Below, one piece after another: positions 29,160-38,129 of a stretch of 64,000 nt of DNA (positions are counted from its first letter, which is position 1; each line of letters opens with the position of its first letter). The notes under the pieces are model-generated. The model did no database searches. It was not told the DNA's origin and saw nothing but the letters and a program-made list of their open reading frames with translations. The stretch spans positions 177,085 to 241,084 of the forward strand of contig NZ_WHOM01000033.1 of assembly GCF_009739465.1 (NCBI RefSeq), written 5' to 3'. Made by a program: the position numbers and the translations under genes. Source of the DNA: Streptomyces apocyni (GTDB lineage Bacteria > Actinomycetota > Actinomycetes > Streptomycetales > Streptomycetaceae).

Positions 29160-30410
29160 TCAGCCCAGCGGCGGACACGCCGTGCGGTAATGGTCGGCGA
29201 CCACCCTGGCCATCGCTCCGGTGGGGTCGCCCGCCACCTCCTTCGCTGAGAAGAAGCAGTGGCCGCGCACCTGCGGGTACCGCCCGGCGAGCGTGAGATG
29301 GCGGGACAGCTCGGCAACGTCCTGCCAGGGGTCGGGCTGTGCCGGATCGCCCGCCTTGTACAGCGCCTCACCGATGATCAGCCGTACCCTCGTGCCGCGT
29401 ACGACATCGGCCCACCACGGGACCAGCTTGGCGTAGTCCGCGGGCGCGAAGCCGATGTTCCAGTACACCTGGGGCACGATGTAGTCGATCCAGTCGCGCT
29501 TGACCCACTTCCGGGTGTCCGCGTACAGGTCGTCATAGGTCTGCACGCCCGCCCTGGTGTCCGAGCCCAGTGGGTCGGTGGCGGCATTGCGCCAGACCCC
29601 GAACGGGCTGATGCCGAAGCGCACGCCCCGGCGCGTCCGTGGGATGCGCTCGGCCATCTCGCGGACCAGCTGATCGGTGTTGTCCCGCCGCCACGCGGCC
29701 CGGTCGGGGAAGCCCCCGCCGTAGCGCTCGTACGCCGCGTCGTCGTCGAAGTCCTGGCCCGCCACCGGGTACGGGTAGAAGTAGTCGTCCCAGTGCACCG
29801 CGTCGACCGGATAGCGGCGCACGGCGTCCAGCATGGCGTCCTGGACGAAGCGCCGGACTTCGGGCAGCCCCGGGTTGTAGTAGAGCTTCCCGCCGTACGG
29901 CACGATCCAGTCGGGGTGCACACGCGCGGGGTGCTCGGGGATCAGCCGGGTGGGGTCTGTGTGGTTCGCCACCCGGTAGGGGTTGAACCAGGCGTGCAGT
30001 TCCAGGCCGCGCCGGTGGGCCTCCTCGACCGCCGTGCCCAGCGGGTCCCAGCCGGGATCTCTGCCCTGCTCGCCGCTGAGGTACTGAGACCAGGGTTCGT
30101 ACGGTGAGGGCCACAGGGCGTCCGCGGTGGGCCGCACCTGGAAGACCACGGCGTTCAGCCGACGGCGTACCGCGGCGTCCAGGAAGTCGAGCAGTTCCGC
30201 GCGCTGCCGCTCCGCGGGCAGCCCGGGCTCGGACGGCCAGTCGCGGTTCACGACGGTCGCCAGCCACATCCCGCGGAACTCCTTCGCGCCCTTGCCCCGG
30301 CGGGGCCCCGCCGCGGCCCCGCCGGGCGCCGCCATCGCGTCGCCGCCCAGGGCGAGCCCGGAGAGCGTCGCCGCCGCGACCATCGCAAAGTTCCTGCGAC
30401 TCATTCGCAC
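29160..30410 (-). CDS. Tat-exported glycosyl-hydrolase-like protein (GHL10/DUF187)
   Basis: This 416-residue exported protein begins with a twin-arginine signal (MSRRNFAMVAAATLSGLALGG). It then has a TIM-barrel of the YddW/GHL10 type: FRGMWLATVVNRDWPS (about 44-59), LHAWFNPYRV near 138, VDAVHWDDYFYPYP near 200 and FGISPFGVWR near 268. Family members are predicted to act on cell-wall or extracellular glycans. Start is GTG at 30410 with GGAAGGGG upstream; ATG at 30404 is the alternative. It is monocistronic, convergent with the DUF1918 gene. Confidence 0.82.
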   Translation of the reverse strand: MRMSRRNFAMVAAATLSGLALGGDAMAAPGGAAAGPRRGKGAKEFRGMWLATVVNRDWPSEPGLPAERQRAELLDFLDAAVRRRLNAVVFQVRPTADALWPSPYEPWSQYLSGEQGRDPGWDPLGTAVEEAHRRGLELHAWFNPYRVANHTDPTRLIPEHPARVHPDWIVPYGGKLYYNPGLPEVRRFVQDAMLDAVRRYPVDAVHWDDYFYPYPVAGQDFDDDAAYERYGGGFPDRAAWRRDNTDQLVREMAERIPRTRRGVRFGISPFGVWRNAATDPLGSDTRAGVQTYDDLYADTRKWVKRDWIDYIVPQVYWNIGFAPADYAKLVPWWADVVRGTRVRLIIGEALYKAGDPAQPDPWQDVAELSRHLTLAGRYPQVRGHCFFSAKEVAGDPTGAMARVVADHYRTACPPLG

Positions 30411-30600
30411 GTTTTACCCCTTCCTGCACCTTTTACCAGTGGATATCACCCATTGCCACGCGTTGTGCTGCGGTATCGAAGAGCATGCCCGCCCCGACCC
30501 GACATCCACCGCAGGGCGCGGGGTAACGTCGGGGGGCGAGGCGGGCGCCTAAGCCAAACGGGGGATTCCCGCCGGGCCGATGATCTGCGAAAGGCACGAA

Positions 30601-31470
30601 GTGACGGACTTCTCGACCGATATCTCACGCGTCGGCGTGGTGGGCTGTGGCCAGATGGGGGCGGGCATCGCGGAGGTCTGCGCCCGCGCGGGCCTGGACG
30701 TCATGGTCGCGGAGACCACCGGCGAGGCCCTGGAGATCGGCCGCACCCGGCTGCACAACTCACTCTCCAAGGCAGCCGAGCGCGGAAAGATCAGCACTGA
30801 GGAGCGCGACGCGACGCTGGCACGGCTGAACTTCACCACTGACCTCGGTGAGTTCGCCGACCGCGATCTGGTGATCGAGGCGGTGGTCGAGAACGAGCAG
30901 GTCAAGACCGAGATCTTCCAGGTGCTCGACCAGGTGGTGACCCGGCAGGACGCCATCCTCGCCTCCAACACCTCCTCGATCCCGCTGGTCAAGCTGGCCG
31001 TCGCGACCTCCCGTCCGGACCAGGTCATCGGCATCCACTTCTTCAACCCGGCGCCGGTCCAGAAGCTGGTCGAACTGATTCCCGCGCTCACCACGTCCGA
31101 GGGCACCATCAGCCGCTCGGTGGCGATGGTCGAGAAGATCCTCGGCAAGCACGCGATCCGCGCCCAGGACCGCTCGGGCTTCGTGGTCAACGCCCTGCTC
31201 ATCCCGTATCTGCTGTCCGCGATCCGGATGTTCGAGTCGGGTATCGCCAGCCGCGAGGACATCGACAACGGCATGGAGCTGGGCTGCGCCCACCCGATGG
31301 GCCCGCTCAAGCTGGCCGACCTGATCGGTCTGGACACCGTGGCCTCGGTCGCCGACAGCATGTACGCCGAGTACAAGGAGCCGCTGTACGCCGCGCCCCC
31401 GCTGCTGCAGCGGATGGTCGACGCGGGCCGACTCGGCCGGAAGACGAGCTCGGGCTTCTACACCTACTGA
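30601..31470 (+). CDS. 3-hydroxybutyryl-CoA dehydrogenase
   Basis: This 289-residue enzyme interconverts acetoacetyl-CoA and 3-hydroxybutyryl-CoA with NAD(P)H. It has GVVGCGQMGAGIAEV at 12-26 for cofactor, IGIHFFNPAP near 140 with the catalytic His, and SGFVVNALLIPYL near 193. The length fits the FadB2/Hbd family. Streptomyces use it for butyryl-CoA precursors and polyhydroxybutyrate-type metabolism. Start is GTG with GAAAGG upstream. A hairpin at 31517-31555 follows it. Confidence 0.9.
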   Translation: MTDFSTDISRVGVVGCGQMGAGIAEVCARAGLDVMVAETTGEALEIGRTRLHNSLSKAAERGKISTEERDATLARLNFTTDLGEFADRDLVIEAVVENEQVKTEIFQVLDQVVTRQDAILASNTSSIPLVKLAVATSRPDQVIGIHFFNPAPVQKLVELIPALTTSEGTISRSVAMVEKILGKHAIRAQDRSGFVVNALLIPYLLSAIRMFESGIASREDIDNGMELGCAHPMGPLKLADLIGLDTVASVADSMYAEYKEPLYAAPPLLQRMVDAGRLGRKTSSGFYTY

Positions 31471-31516
31471 GAACCGATACGGAATCGGCCACTCTGCGTA
31501 AACATCCAGCCATCGA

Positions 31517-31555
31517 GGACAGGCCCGGTACCCGTGATGGGTGCCGGGCCCGTCC
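31517..31555 (+). terminator. Terminator after the hydroxybutyryl-CoA dehydrogenase gene
   Basis: A 17-position stem (one G-T pair and one mismatch) with a GTGAT loop lies about 47 bases past the stop codon. Confidence 0.75.
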
Positions 31556-31686
31556 CGTTCGCACACCGTGTGTTCGACGGACACGCATATGCCTCTCGCA
31601 CACGCTCCCGCACGGCCCACCAGCCTTGTTTACTGTCCGTGCGCGTGGAAGGCATGGCTGAGCCTTACCTGGAGAGGAGTGGACTC

Positions 31687-31944
31687 GTGACCGCCGAGCC
31701 CGACCATCCCGTGGTCCCGGAGGAATACGCAGAGTTGCGTCGCAGCCTCGATGTGGGCCTGGCCCACATCGACGGCAAGCTGGCACTGCTCACCCAGCGC
31801 GACGAGCAGCACAGCAGGGACGTGGGCACCCTGAGCACCCGCGTCACAAACCTGGAACACACCCGCTGGCCCCTGCCCGCGGTGGCCGCGCTCACGGCCA
31901 TAGGCGCGCTGGTGGTGGCCATCTGGCAGGCCGTCGGCCGCTGA
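31687..31944 (+). CDS. Small coiled-coil protein with C-terminal membrane anchor
   Basis: This 85-residue protein has a soluble, heptad-like first half (ELRRSLDVGLAHIDGKLALLTQRDEQHSRDVGTL) and a C-terminal hydrophobic helix (VAALTAIGALVVAIWQAV), as in XhlA/holin-like or tail-anchored proteins. GTG at 31687 is preceded by GAGAGGAG. No phage genes are near, so a holin role is not supported. Function unknown. Confidence 0.7.
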   Translation: MTAEPDHPVVPEEYAELRRSLDVGLAHIDGKLALLTQRDEQHSRDVGTLSTRVTNLEHTRWPLPAVAALTAIGALVVAIWQAVGR

Positions 31945-31970
31945 GACACGGAGCCCGCGGCCGAGGCCAA

Positions 31971-32000
31971 GGTCAGGTCAGGTCAGGTCAGGTCAGGTCA
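31971..32000. repeat. Pentanucleotide repeat GGTCA x6
   Basis: Six exact copies of GGTCA lie in the gap between the small membrane protein gene and the Nudix gene. They are non-coding and of a slippage-prone type. Confidence 0.9.
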
Positions 32001-32015
32001 CGCCGTGAACGGCAG

Positions 32016-32543
32016 CTAGCCGAGCCGCAGATGGTGGAGCAGGAGGAGGGCGGCCGCCATGTTCGCGGCGGGGACCTCGCCGCGGGCCACCATGTCGGGG
32101 ACCAGCTTCAGCGGGACCCACTCGCGGCGGTCCGATTCGAAGTCGTCCTCGGGGTGCCCGATGTACTCGCCCTCATCGGAGTAGAAGATGTGGTGCCGGG
32201 CGTCGGTGAGTCCGTTGGACGGCTCGACGCTCATCAGGTGCTTGAGGCGGCCGGGTCGCCACCCGGTCTCCTCCTCCAGCTCGCGGGCGGCCGCGTCGGC
32301 TATCGGCTCGCCGTCCTCGACGACGCCCGCCGCCAGCTCCCACCCCCAGCTGTCGGTGATGAAGCGGTGCCGCCAGAGCAGCAGGACTTCGTTGGCCTCG
32401 TTGACCACGGTGGCGACGGCGACCGGCCGGAGCCTGATCACGAAGTGGTCGAGATGCCTGCCGTCGGGCAGCGCGACATCTGCGAGGTTGACCTGAAACC
32501 AGCGATTCTCGTACACAGTTTGTTCTTTTAGGTTCGTCCACTG
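32016..32543 (-). CDS. Nudix hydrolase, ADP-ribose pyrophosphatase-like
   Basis: This 175-residue protein has a complete Nudix box GVVEDGEPIADAAARELEEETGW (about 72-94), including the metal-binding RE..EE core. The barrel start ENRWFQVNLADVALPDG is typical of ADP-sugar pyrophosphatases. It would hydrolyse a nucleoside diphosphate linked to another moiety, probably ADP-ribose or an ADP-sugar. Start is GTG at 32543; a TTG at 32579 is possible. It lies 57 bp after the NsdA-like regulator on the same strand. Confidence 0.82.
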   Translation of the reverse strand, partial: QWTNLKEQTVYENRWFQVNLADVALPDGRHLDHFVIRLRPVAVATVVNEANEVLLLWRHRFITDSWGWELAAGVVEDGEPIADAAARELEEETGWRPGRLKHLMSVEPSNGLTDARHHIFYSDEGEYIGHPEDDFESDRREWVPLKLVPDMVARGEVPAANMAAALLLLHHLRLG

Positions 32544-32600
32544 CACGGTTCTGCCACCTTCCGCTGAGATAGATGGCAATATCGCAGCAGGAGGGTGTAC

Positions 32601-33968
32601 TCACAGCGGTACGCGCAGCGCCCCGTCGATCATGGCGGCCGCCTCAGCGGTACCCGAGCAGCCATTGCGTACGAGATGCTCACGCACCGCGCGCAGCCGG
32701 TCGCGAAGCCGCTGGGACTCCATCCCCCGTGCCTGTTCGGCCATTTCCACCGCGGTGGCCACCGCCTGGTCGGCCTCACCCTGGCGCAACGCGATCTGGC
32801 TGAGCATGGCCAGCCGGTGCACCCGCCCCCGGTCGTGCGCCGGAGTGTCCACGGCGGCAGCCGCGTGCTCCCGGGCCGCCTCCAGGTCGCCAAGGCTCAA
32901 CAACGCCTCCGCCACTTGCACGTTGACCAGGCCCGGCTGGACATAGCCGGTCTCGTCCGGCTCCTGTCGGCGGCGGATACGGTCGGCTGCGGACTCGGCT
33001 CGGCGAATGCAGGACAGCGCGCTGCTGCCGTCCCCCAGATGTGCGTACGCCTTGGCCTGCATGGCGTAGAGGTCGGCGGCCAGGGCCGGGGTGATGTGCC
33101 GTCCGGCGGCGCGCAGCGCGGCCTCCGCGAAGGCGACCGCCTGCCGGAACTCCCGCATGAACAGGGACTGGTTGACTAGCAGCGCTATCACATAGGCGCC
33201 AAGGCCCCGGTCGCCGCTCGCCTTGGCGAGGCGCAACGCCTGGTGGAAGTAGCGCTGGGCGAGCCCGTGCGCGTTCGAGTCATAGGCGCAGATCCCGGCG
33301 ACCGCCACCAGCCCCCCGGTGGCACGGTGCAGTTGGCGTCCGGTGGCGTCGGTGTAGCTGCCGCGCAGCAGCGGCGCGGTCTCGGAGTTCAGGAAGCCGA
33401 CGATTCTGGCCCGGGTCGCGACCCCGCCGGTCTTGCGGTACATCTGCTCGTAGTGCGCCCGGGCGGAGCGCAGCGTCTCGATGTCGGACATGCTGACCCG
33501 GTGCCGGCCGCCCCGCGACACATCCACGTCCTCCGGGGGGTTCTCCCACTCCCACACCGGCATCACGGCGGGGGTCCCGGTGACGGCGGGCGCGCCCAGG
33601 ATGTGTGGGCGCTGCTGCTCGTCGGAGCGCCACAAGGCGGTTGCCCGCTCGACGAATCCGGAGATCGACGAACCGCCGACGCCGCCCGCGCCGCCGTCGG
33701 CGTACGGTCCGGTCCGCTGTCCCGGCACGCCGAGGCCGATGTCGTCGAGGGTGACGTGCCGGTGCAGGCGCTCGGCGAGTACCTCGCAGATCAGGTCCGG
33801 AACCCGGCCGCGGGGCCGCTGGCCCTTCAACCAGCGGGCGACCGCCGTGTGTTCGTAACGTAGCTCGAGGCCCTGGGCTCTGCCCGCGTGGTTGACGTGG
33901 GCGGCGAGGCCCGCATGGGAGATCCCCGCTTCGTCGAGGATGGCATCGAGCAGGGTGTTGGGCTGCAT
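32601..33968 (-). CDS. NsdA-like regulator (helix-turn-helix plus TPR)
   Basis: This 455-residue protein begins with a helix-turn-helix-like region (about 5-70, ending VARWLKGQRPRGRVPDLICEVL), followed by a long helical region with tetratricopeptide-like repeats (about 200-440). The layout and the WL.GQ.PRG block match NsdA/NsdB, Streptomyces regulators that hold back sporulation and antibiotic production. This is a family-level assignment; orthology to NsdA itself is not claimed. Two 19-bp palindromes stand upstream of its start. The Nudix gene follows in the same direction. Confidence 0.65.
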   Translation of the reverse strand: MQPNTLLDAILDEAGISHAGLAAHVNHAGRAQGLELRYEHTAVARWLKGQRPRGRVPDLICEVLAERLHRHVTLDDIGLGVPGQRTGPYADGGAGGVGGSSISGFVERATALWRSDEQQRPHILGAPAVTGTPAVMPVWEWENPPEDVDVSRGGRHRVSMSDIETLRSARAHYEQMYRKTGGVATRARIVGFLNSETAPLLRGSYTDATGRQLHRATGGLVAVAGICAYDSNAHGLAQRYFHQALRLAKASGDRGLGAYVIALLVNQSLFMREFRQAVAFAEAALRAAGRHITPALAADLYAMQAKAYAHLGDGSSALSCIRRAESAADRIRRRQEPDETGYVQPGLVNVQVAEALLSLGDLEAAREHAAAAVDTPAHDRGRVHRLAMLSQIALRQGEADQAVATAVEMAEQARGMESQRLRDRLRAVREHLVRNGCSGTAEAAAMIDGALRVPL

Positions 33969-34014
33969 GCTGGCCCTCCGGTTGGCTCGGTGCCGCCCAG
34001 CGTAGTGGAGTTGA

Positions 34015-34060
34015 CTTCACACGGGGTGCGAAGCGGGGGCCGTTCACACGGGGTGTGAAC
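34015..34060 (-). promoter_or_regulatory. Two 19-bp palindromes upstream of the NsdA-like gene
   Basis: GTTCACACGGGGTGTGAAC (34042-34060) is a perfect 8-3-8 palindrome. CTTCACACGGGGTGCGAAG (34015-34033) is the same site with one arm mismatch. The centres are 27 bp apart. They end 47 bp upstream of the start codon, where a promoter should be; TACGCT between them and the start could be the -10. Confidence 0.65.
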
Positions 34061-34291
34061 GGAGTGCCCGCACCCGTGGCGCGCACCCGGTGTCGTACGG
34101 CGGATGGCTGGGCTTCACTGAGGGAGGTCCGGCTTCCCCTGGGTCGGACCTTCTGGCCTCGCCAGAGGCGGCCGGGGCCGCCGGCTCCCCCTCGTACAGT
34201 ACGGCGGTCCGTCTCCGCGTCGTCCCGCTCAGCCGCCCGCACTCGTCCGCGGCGGGGCGGACGGCGTCGGCCGGGGATCTGACACCAGGTC
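34061..34291. other. Intergenic region between the NsdA-like and PP2C genes
   Basis: The gap holds two short GC-rich stems, CTGGC-CTC-GCCAG near 34154-34166 and GGCGGC/GCCGCC at 34167-34182. They could together end the PP2C transcript. I see no gene with a ribosome binding site. Confidence 0.5.
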
Positions 34292-35392
34292 TCAGGTGAC
34301 GGTACGGGCGCGGTGGGCGGCCGCCTCGGTCGCCTGTGGGGGCACCCGGCGCCGGTCGTTGCGCAGCACCAGCAGGGCCACGTCGTCCGAGAGGCGCCCT
34401 CCGGTGTGCCGCAGCAGCGCCTCATGCACCGACCGCACGAGGGAGTTGGGCGGCACCGGAGCCCCGCGCGCCAGCGTCGCGAGCACGTCCGGCAGCGGAA
34501 AGAACCGCCCCGCGGAGTTCCGCGCGTCCTCGACTCCGTCGGTGTGCAGAAGCAGCGCCTCGCCTGGCCGCAGCCGCCCACAGCGCCGGACCGGAACCGT
34601 GTCGGGAAGCGGGAAGGACCCCAGCGGCGGCAGCGGATCGCCGCCCAAGAGGCGCTCGGCCCGGCCGCCCAGGCGATAGGGCCAGGGGTGGCCGCAGTTG
34701 ACGGCGAACAACTCGCCGTCCGGGCGGATCTCCAGGAGCAGGACCGTGACGAACTCCTCGGACAGCGGATGGTCCGGCTCACTCCCGCAGGACGCGGGGT
34801 GCTCGGCACGGGAGCGTTCGCGCAGGTGTCGTTGCAGGGCGCGCTCCAGGCGGCGCAGTACGCCCGGGAGTTCGGCCTCGTCGTGGGCCGCCTCGCGGAA
34901 GCTGCCGAGCACCGCGGCGACCGTACCGATGGCGCTGAGGCCGTGGCCCCGTACGTCGCCGATGACGACCCGCACTCCGTGGTCGGTGGCGACCGCCTCG
35001 TACAGGTCTCCGCCCACCGCGGCGCCCCGGTGGGCGGAGAGCTGCCCCGCGGCGATGGCCAGTCCGTCGAGCCGCGGCGGCAGGGGGCGGAGCAGCACCC
35101 GCTGGGCGGCACCGGCCACTTCGCGGACCTGGGCCAGTTCCTGGAGCAGTGCCCGGCGGACGCCGACTATGAGTCCGGTGCCCACCACGAAGAAGACCGC
35201 GCTGGTGGCGATCCGCGCCCCGAGGCTGTCCTGCTGGGCGAGCGGGCAGGTGAGCTTGTAGGTGATGGCGACCGCACCCCACAGGGTGGGCACGGCTAAC
35301 GGGAATCCGCGGCGCAGCCGCGAGGCGTCCGCGCGCTTGCCGTTGTCGCCGAGCCGGCCTCGCCAGGGAGCCCAGGGTCCGATACCGATCAT
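34292..35392 (-). CDS. Membrane-bound SpoIIE-type PP2C phosphatase with a TTA codon
   Basis: This 366-residue protein has two N-terminal hydrophobic helices (about 31-46 and 58-78) and a C-terminal SpoIIE/RsbU PP2C domain (about 100-345) with AAVGGDLYEAV, VVIGDVRGHGLSA and GGRLSDDVALLVL, where the Asp residues bind Mn/Mg. Such enzymes dephosphorylate anti-anti-sigma factors. The sequence upstream of the domain shows no PAS or GAF sensor. Codon 32 (Leu) is TTA, at 35297-35299. In Streptomyces TTA is read only by the developmental bldA tRNA, so expression is probably restricted to late growth. Confidence 0.87.
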   Translation of the reverse strand: MIGIGPWAPWRGRLGDNGKRADASRLRRGFPLAVPTLWGAVAITYKLTCPLAQQDSLGARIATSAVFFVVGTGLIVGVRRALLQELAQVREVAGAAQRVLLRPLPPRLDGLAIAAGQLSAHRGAAVGGDLYEAVATDHGVRVVIGDVRGHGLSAIGTVAAVLGSFREAAHDEAELPGVLRRLERALQRHLRERSRAEHPASCGSEPDHPLSEEFVTVLLLEIRPDGELFAVNCGHPWPYRLGGRAERLLGGDPLPPLGSFPLPDTVPVRRCGRLRPGEALLLHTDGVEDARNSAGRFFPLPDVLATLARGAPVPPNSLVRSVHEALLRHTGGRLSDDVALLVLRNDRRRVPPQATEAAAHRARTVT

Positions 35393-35548
35393 GCCGACGG
35401 CCTCCCTCAGGCCCGAGTTGGGCGCACGCCGTCCGGCGCCCTCCTCACTCCGGTCTCCCGCGACTCGCTCAGGTTCCTACGACCGGGTCGATTCTGTCCA
35501 TGAGGGGGCCCGGTCGGGCCATGGAGCTCGGACTTCTCACCCGAACGA

Positions 35549-35586
35549 GTGAGGGGCGCACTCGGATCACCGAGTGCGCCCCTCAC
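35549..35586 (-). terminator. Terminator after pheT
   Basis: A perfect 17-bp stem (35549-35565 with 35570-35586) and 4-base loop start 15 bases past the pheT stop codon. Confidence 0.88.
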
Positions 35587-35600
35587 CAGGGAAAACGCGC

Positions 35601-38129
35601 CTACGCTCCGCGCAGCACCGCGCCGGTCCGCTCGCCCGCGAGGGCGATCGCGGCGTCGCGGGCCGCGGACGCCTCGTCGACGGTCAGGGTGCGGTCCGTG
35701 GCACGGAACCGCAGCGCGTACGCCAGGGACTTCTTGCCCTCGCCGAGCTGTTCGCCGGTGAAGACGTCGAACAGCCGCAGCGACTCCAGGAGTTCACCCG
35801 CGCCGTCCCGCAGCGCCCGCTCCACGTCGGCGGCCGGGACGTCGCCGTCCACGATCAGCGCGACGTCCTGGGTGGCCACCGGGAAGGTGGAGATCCGCGG
35901 CGCGCGCAGCGCACCGGTCGACGCCTGCTCCAGAAGGTCGGTCTCGATCTCCATGGCGCAGGTGCGCTCCGGCAGGTGCAGCGCCTTGACGACCCGCGGG
36001 TGCAGCTCACCGGCGTGCCCGACGAGGGTCTCCTGGCCGTCCACCGTCACATACAGCGCGGCGCAGCGGCCCGGGTGCCACGGCGCGTGCTGGTCGGCGC
36101 GCACGGTCAGCTCGACCCCGGCCTCGGCGGCCAGCGACCGAGCGGCCTCGATGGCGTCCGCCCAGGTCGCCGGGTAGCCCTTGCCCCACCAGCCGGACTG
36201 CTCGCGGGCGCCCGCGAGGACGACCGCGGCGCGCAGCGGCTGGCGCGGCAGCGCGGCGTTGAGCGAGGCGATCTCCTCGTCGGTGGGCCGGCGGTCGACG
36301 GGCAGCCGTACCGCCTTGGTCTCCTCGCCGGTCGGCCGGAAGACCAGGCCGGTCTCGAAGAGCGCCAGGTCGTGACTGCCACGGCCGTCGTTGCGCCGCA
36401 GCGCGCCGAGCAGGCCCGGCAGCAGCGTGGTGCGCAGCGCGGGCTCCTCGTCGGAGAGCGGGTTGACCAGCTTCACCGTGTTGCGGCGCGCGTCGTCGGC
36501 GTCCAGGCCGAGCTGGTCGAAGACCGGCTCGCCGATGAACGGGTAGTTCAGCGCCTCGACATAGCCCGCCGCGGCCAGCGCGCGGCCGACGCGGCGGTGC
36601 AGCCGCTGCCGGTCGGTGAGGCCGCGCCCCGCCGGGGGCTTGGGCAGCGTCGAGGGCAGGTTCTCGTACCCCTCAAGGCGGATGACCTCTTCGGCCAGGT
36701 CGTTGGGGTCGGTCAGGTCGGGCCGCCAGGACGGCACGGTGACGGTCAGGTCATCCTGCCCGTACACGTCGCAGCCGACCTCCTGGAGGCGGCGTACAAC
36801 GGTCTCCCGGCCGTACGCGACGCCGGCGACCTTGTCCGGGTGGTCGGCGGGGATCCTGACCGTACGCGGCGCGGACGGCGTGATGACCTCGGTGACCCCG
36901 GCCTCGGCCGAGCCGCCCGCGAGCAGCACCAGCAGGTCGACGGTGCGCTGCGCGGCGGCGGACGCGGCCTCGGGGTCCACGCCGCGCTCGAAGCGCTTGG
37001 ACGCCTCGGAGGACAGCTTGTGGCGGCGCGCCGTGCGGGCGATGGAGAGCTGGTCGAAGTGCGCGGCCTCGATGATCACGTCGGTGGTGCCCTGGACCTC
37101 GCCGGTCTCCGGGTGGGTCTCGACGTCGGCGATCTCGGTGTGGGCGCCGCCCATGACACCCGCCAGGCCGATCGGCCCACGGTCGTCGGTGATCACCAGG
37201 TCCTCGGCGTCCAGCACCCGCTTGGTGCCGTCGAGGGTGGTGAACTTCTCGCCCGGCTCGGCGCGGCGCACGCCGATCGTGCCCTCGATACGGGACCGGT
37301 CGTAGGCGTGCAGCGGCTGGCCGAGCTCCAGCATCACGTAGTTGGTGACGTCGACGGCCAGCGAGATCGGGCGCATCCCGGCCTTCTGCAGGCGGCGGCG
37401 CAGCCAGATCGGGGAGCGCGCCTCGGGGTCAAGGCCGGTCACCGTACGGGCGGTGAAGCGGTCACAGCCGATCGGTTCGTCGATCTTCACCGGGTAGCCG
37501 TAGTCGTTCGGCGCGGGGACGTCCAGGAGCGCCGGGTCGCGCAGCGGCAGGCCGTACGCGGTGGCGGTCTCGCGGGCGACGCCGCGCATCGACAGGCAGT
37601 AGCCGCGGTCGGGCGTGACGGCGATGTCCAGGACCTCGTCGTGCAGTTCGAGCAGCTTGGTGGCGTCGATGCCGATCTCGTGCTCGGGGGGCAGCACGAT
37701 GATGCCGCCGGTGCCGTCGTCGCCCATGCCCAGCTCGTCACCGGAGCAGATCATGCCGCGGGACATCTTGCCGTACGTCTTGCGCTCGGCGATCCGGAAG
37801 TCCCCGGGCAGCACGGCGCCGGGCAGGGCCACGACGACCTTGTCGCCCACGGCGAAGTTCCGGGCGCCGCAGACGATCTCCTGCGGCTCCCCGGTGCCGT
37901 TGGTCTGGCCGACGTCGACGGTGCAGAAGCGGATGGGCTTCTTGAACTCCGTCAGCTCCTCGATGGTGAGGACCTTGCCGACCACCAGCGGCCCGGTGAG
38001 GCCTGCGCCGACGGTCTCGACGGTCTCGACCTCGAGGCCGACGTCCACCAGCTTGGCCTGTACGTCACGGCCGGTCTCAGTGGCGGGGAGGTCGACGTAC
38101 TCCCGCAGCCAGGAAAGCGGGACCCGCAT
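35601..38129 (-). CDS. pheT: Phenylalanine-tRNA ligase beta subunit
   Basis: This 842-residue beta chain belongs to the (alpha-beta)2 enzyme that charges tRNA-Phe. In order: an EMAP-type tRNA-binding OB domain (about 40-155), the B3/B4 editing domain (about 210-380, which removes mischarged Tyr), the B5 domain (about 405-475), a catalytic-like fold without activity, and the C-terminal ferredoxin-fold anticodon-binding domain (about 745-840). The start codon shares one base with the pheS stop (TGATG), so translation is coupled. Confidence 0.95.
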   Translation of the reverse strand: MRVPLSWLREYVDLPATETGRDVQAKLVDVGLEVETVETVGAGLTGPLVVGKVLTIEELTEFKKPIRFCTVDVGQTNGTGEPQEIVCGARNFAVGDKVVVALPGAVLPGDFRIAERKTYGKMSRGMICSGDELGMGDDGTGGIIVLPPEHEIGIDATKLLELHDEVLDIAVTPDRGYCLSMRGVARETATAYGLPLRDPALLDVPAPNDYGYPVKIDEPIGCDRFTARTVTGLDPEARSPIWLRRRLQKAGMRPISLAVDVTNYVMLELGQPLHAYDRSRIEGTIGVRRAEPGEKFTTLDGTKRVLDAEDLVITDDRGPIGLAGVMGGAHTEIADVETHPETGEVQGTTDVIIEAAHFDQLSIARTARRHKLSSEASKRFERGVDPEAASAAAQRTVDLLVLLAGGSAEAGVTEVITPSAPRTVRIPADHPDKVAGVAYGRETVVRRLQEVGCDVYGQDDLTVTVPSWRPDLTDPNDLAEEVIRLEGYENLPSTLPKPPAGRGLTDRQRLHRRVGRALAAAGYVEALNYPFIGEPVFDQLGLDADDARRNTVKLVNPLSDEEPALRTTLLPGLLGALRRNDGRGSHDLALFETGLVFRPTGEETKAVRLPVDRRPTDEEIASLNAALPRQPLRAAVVLAGAREQSGWWGKGYPATWADAIEAARSLAAEAGVELTVRADQHAPWHPGRCAALYVTVDGQETLVGHAGELHPRVVKALHLPERTCAMEIETDLLEQASTGALRAPRISTFPVATQDVALIVDGDVPAADVERALRDGAGELLESLRLFDVFTGEQLGEGKKSLAYALRFRATDRTLTVDEASAARDAAIALAGERTGAVLRGA

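Noticed and set aside
31687..31944. Small coiled-coil membrane protein as a phage holin
   Set aside because: There are no phage structural or lysis genes around it; tail-anchored small proteins are common in Streptomyces.
31971..32000. GGTCA array as a CRISPR or iteron array
   Set aside because: Units are five bases with no spacers, and no cas or replication genes are near; it is a simple microsatellite.
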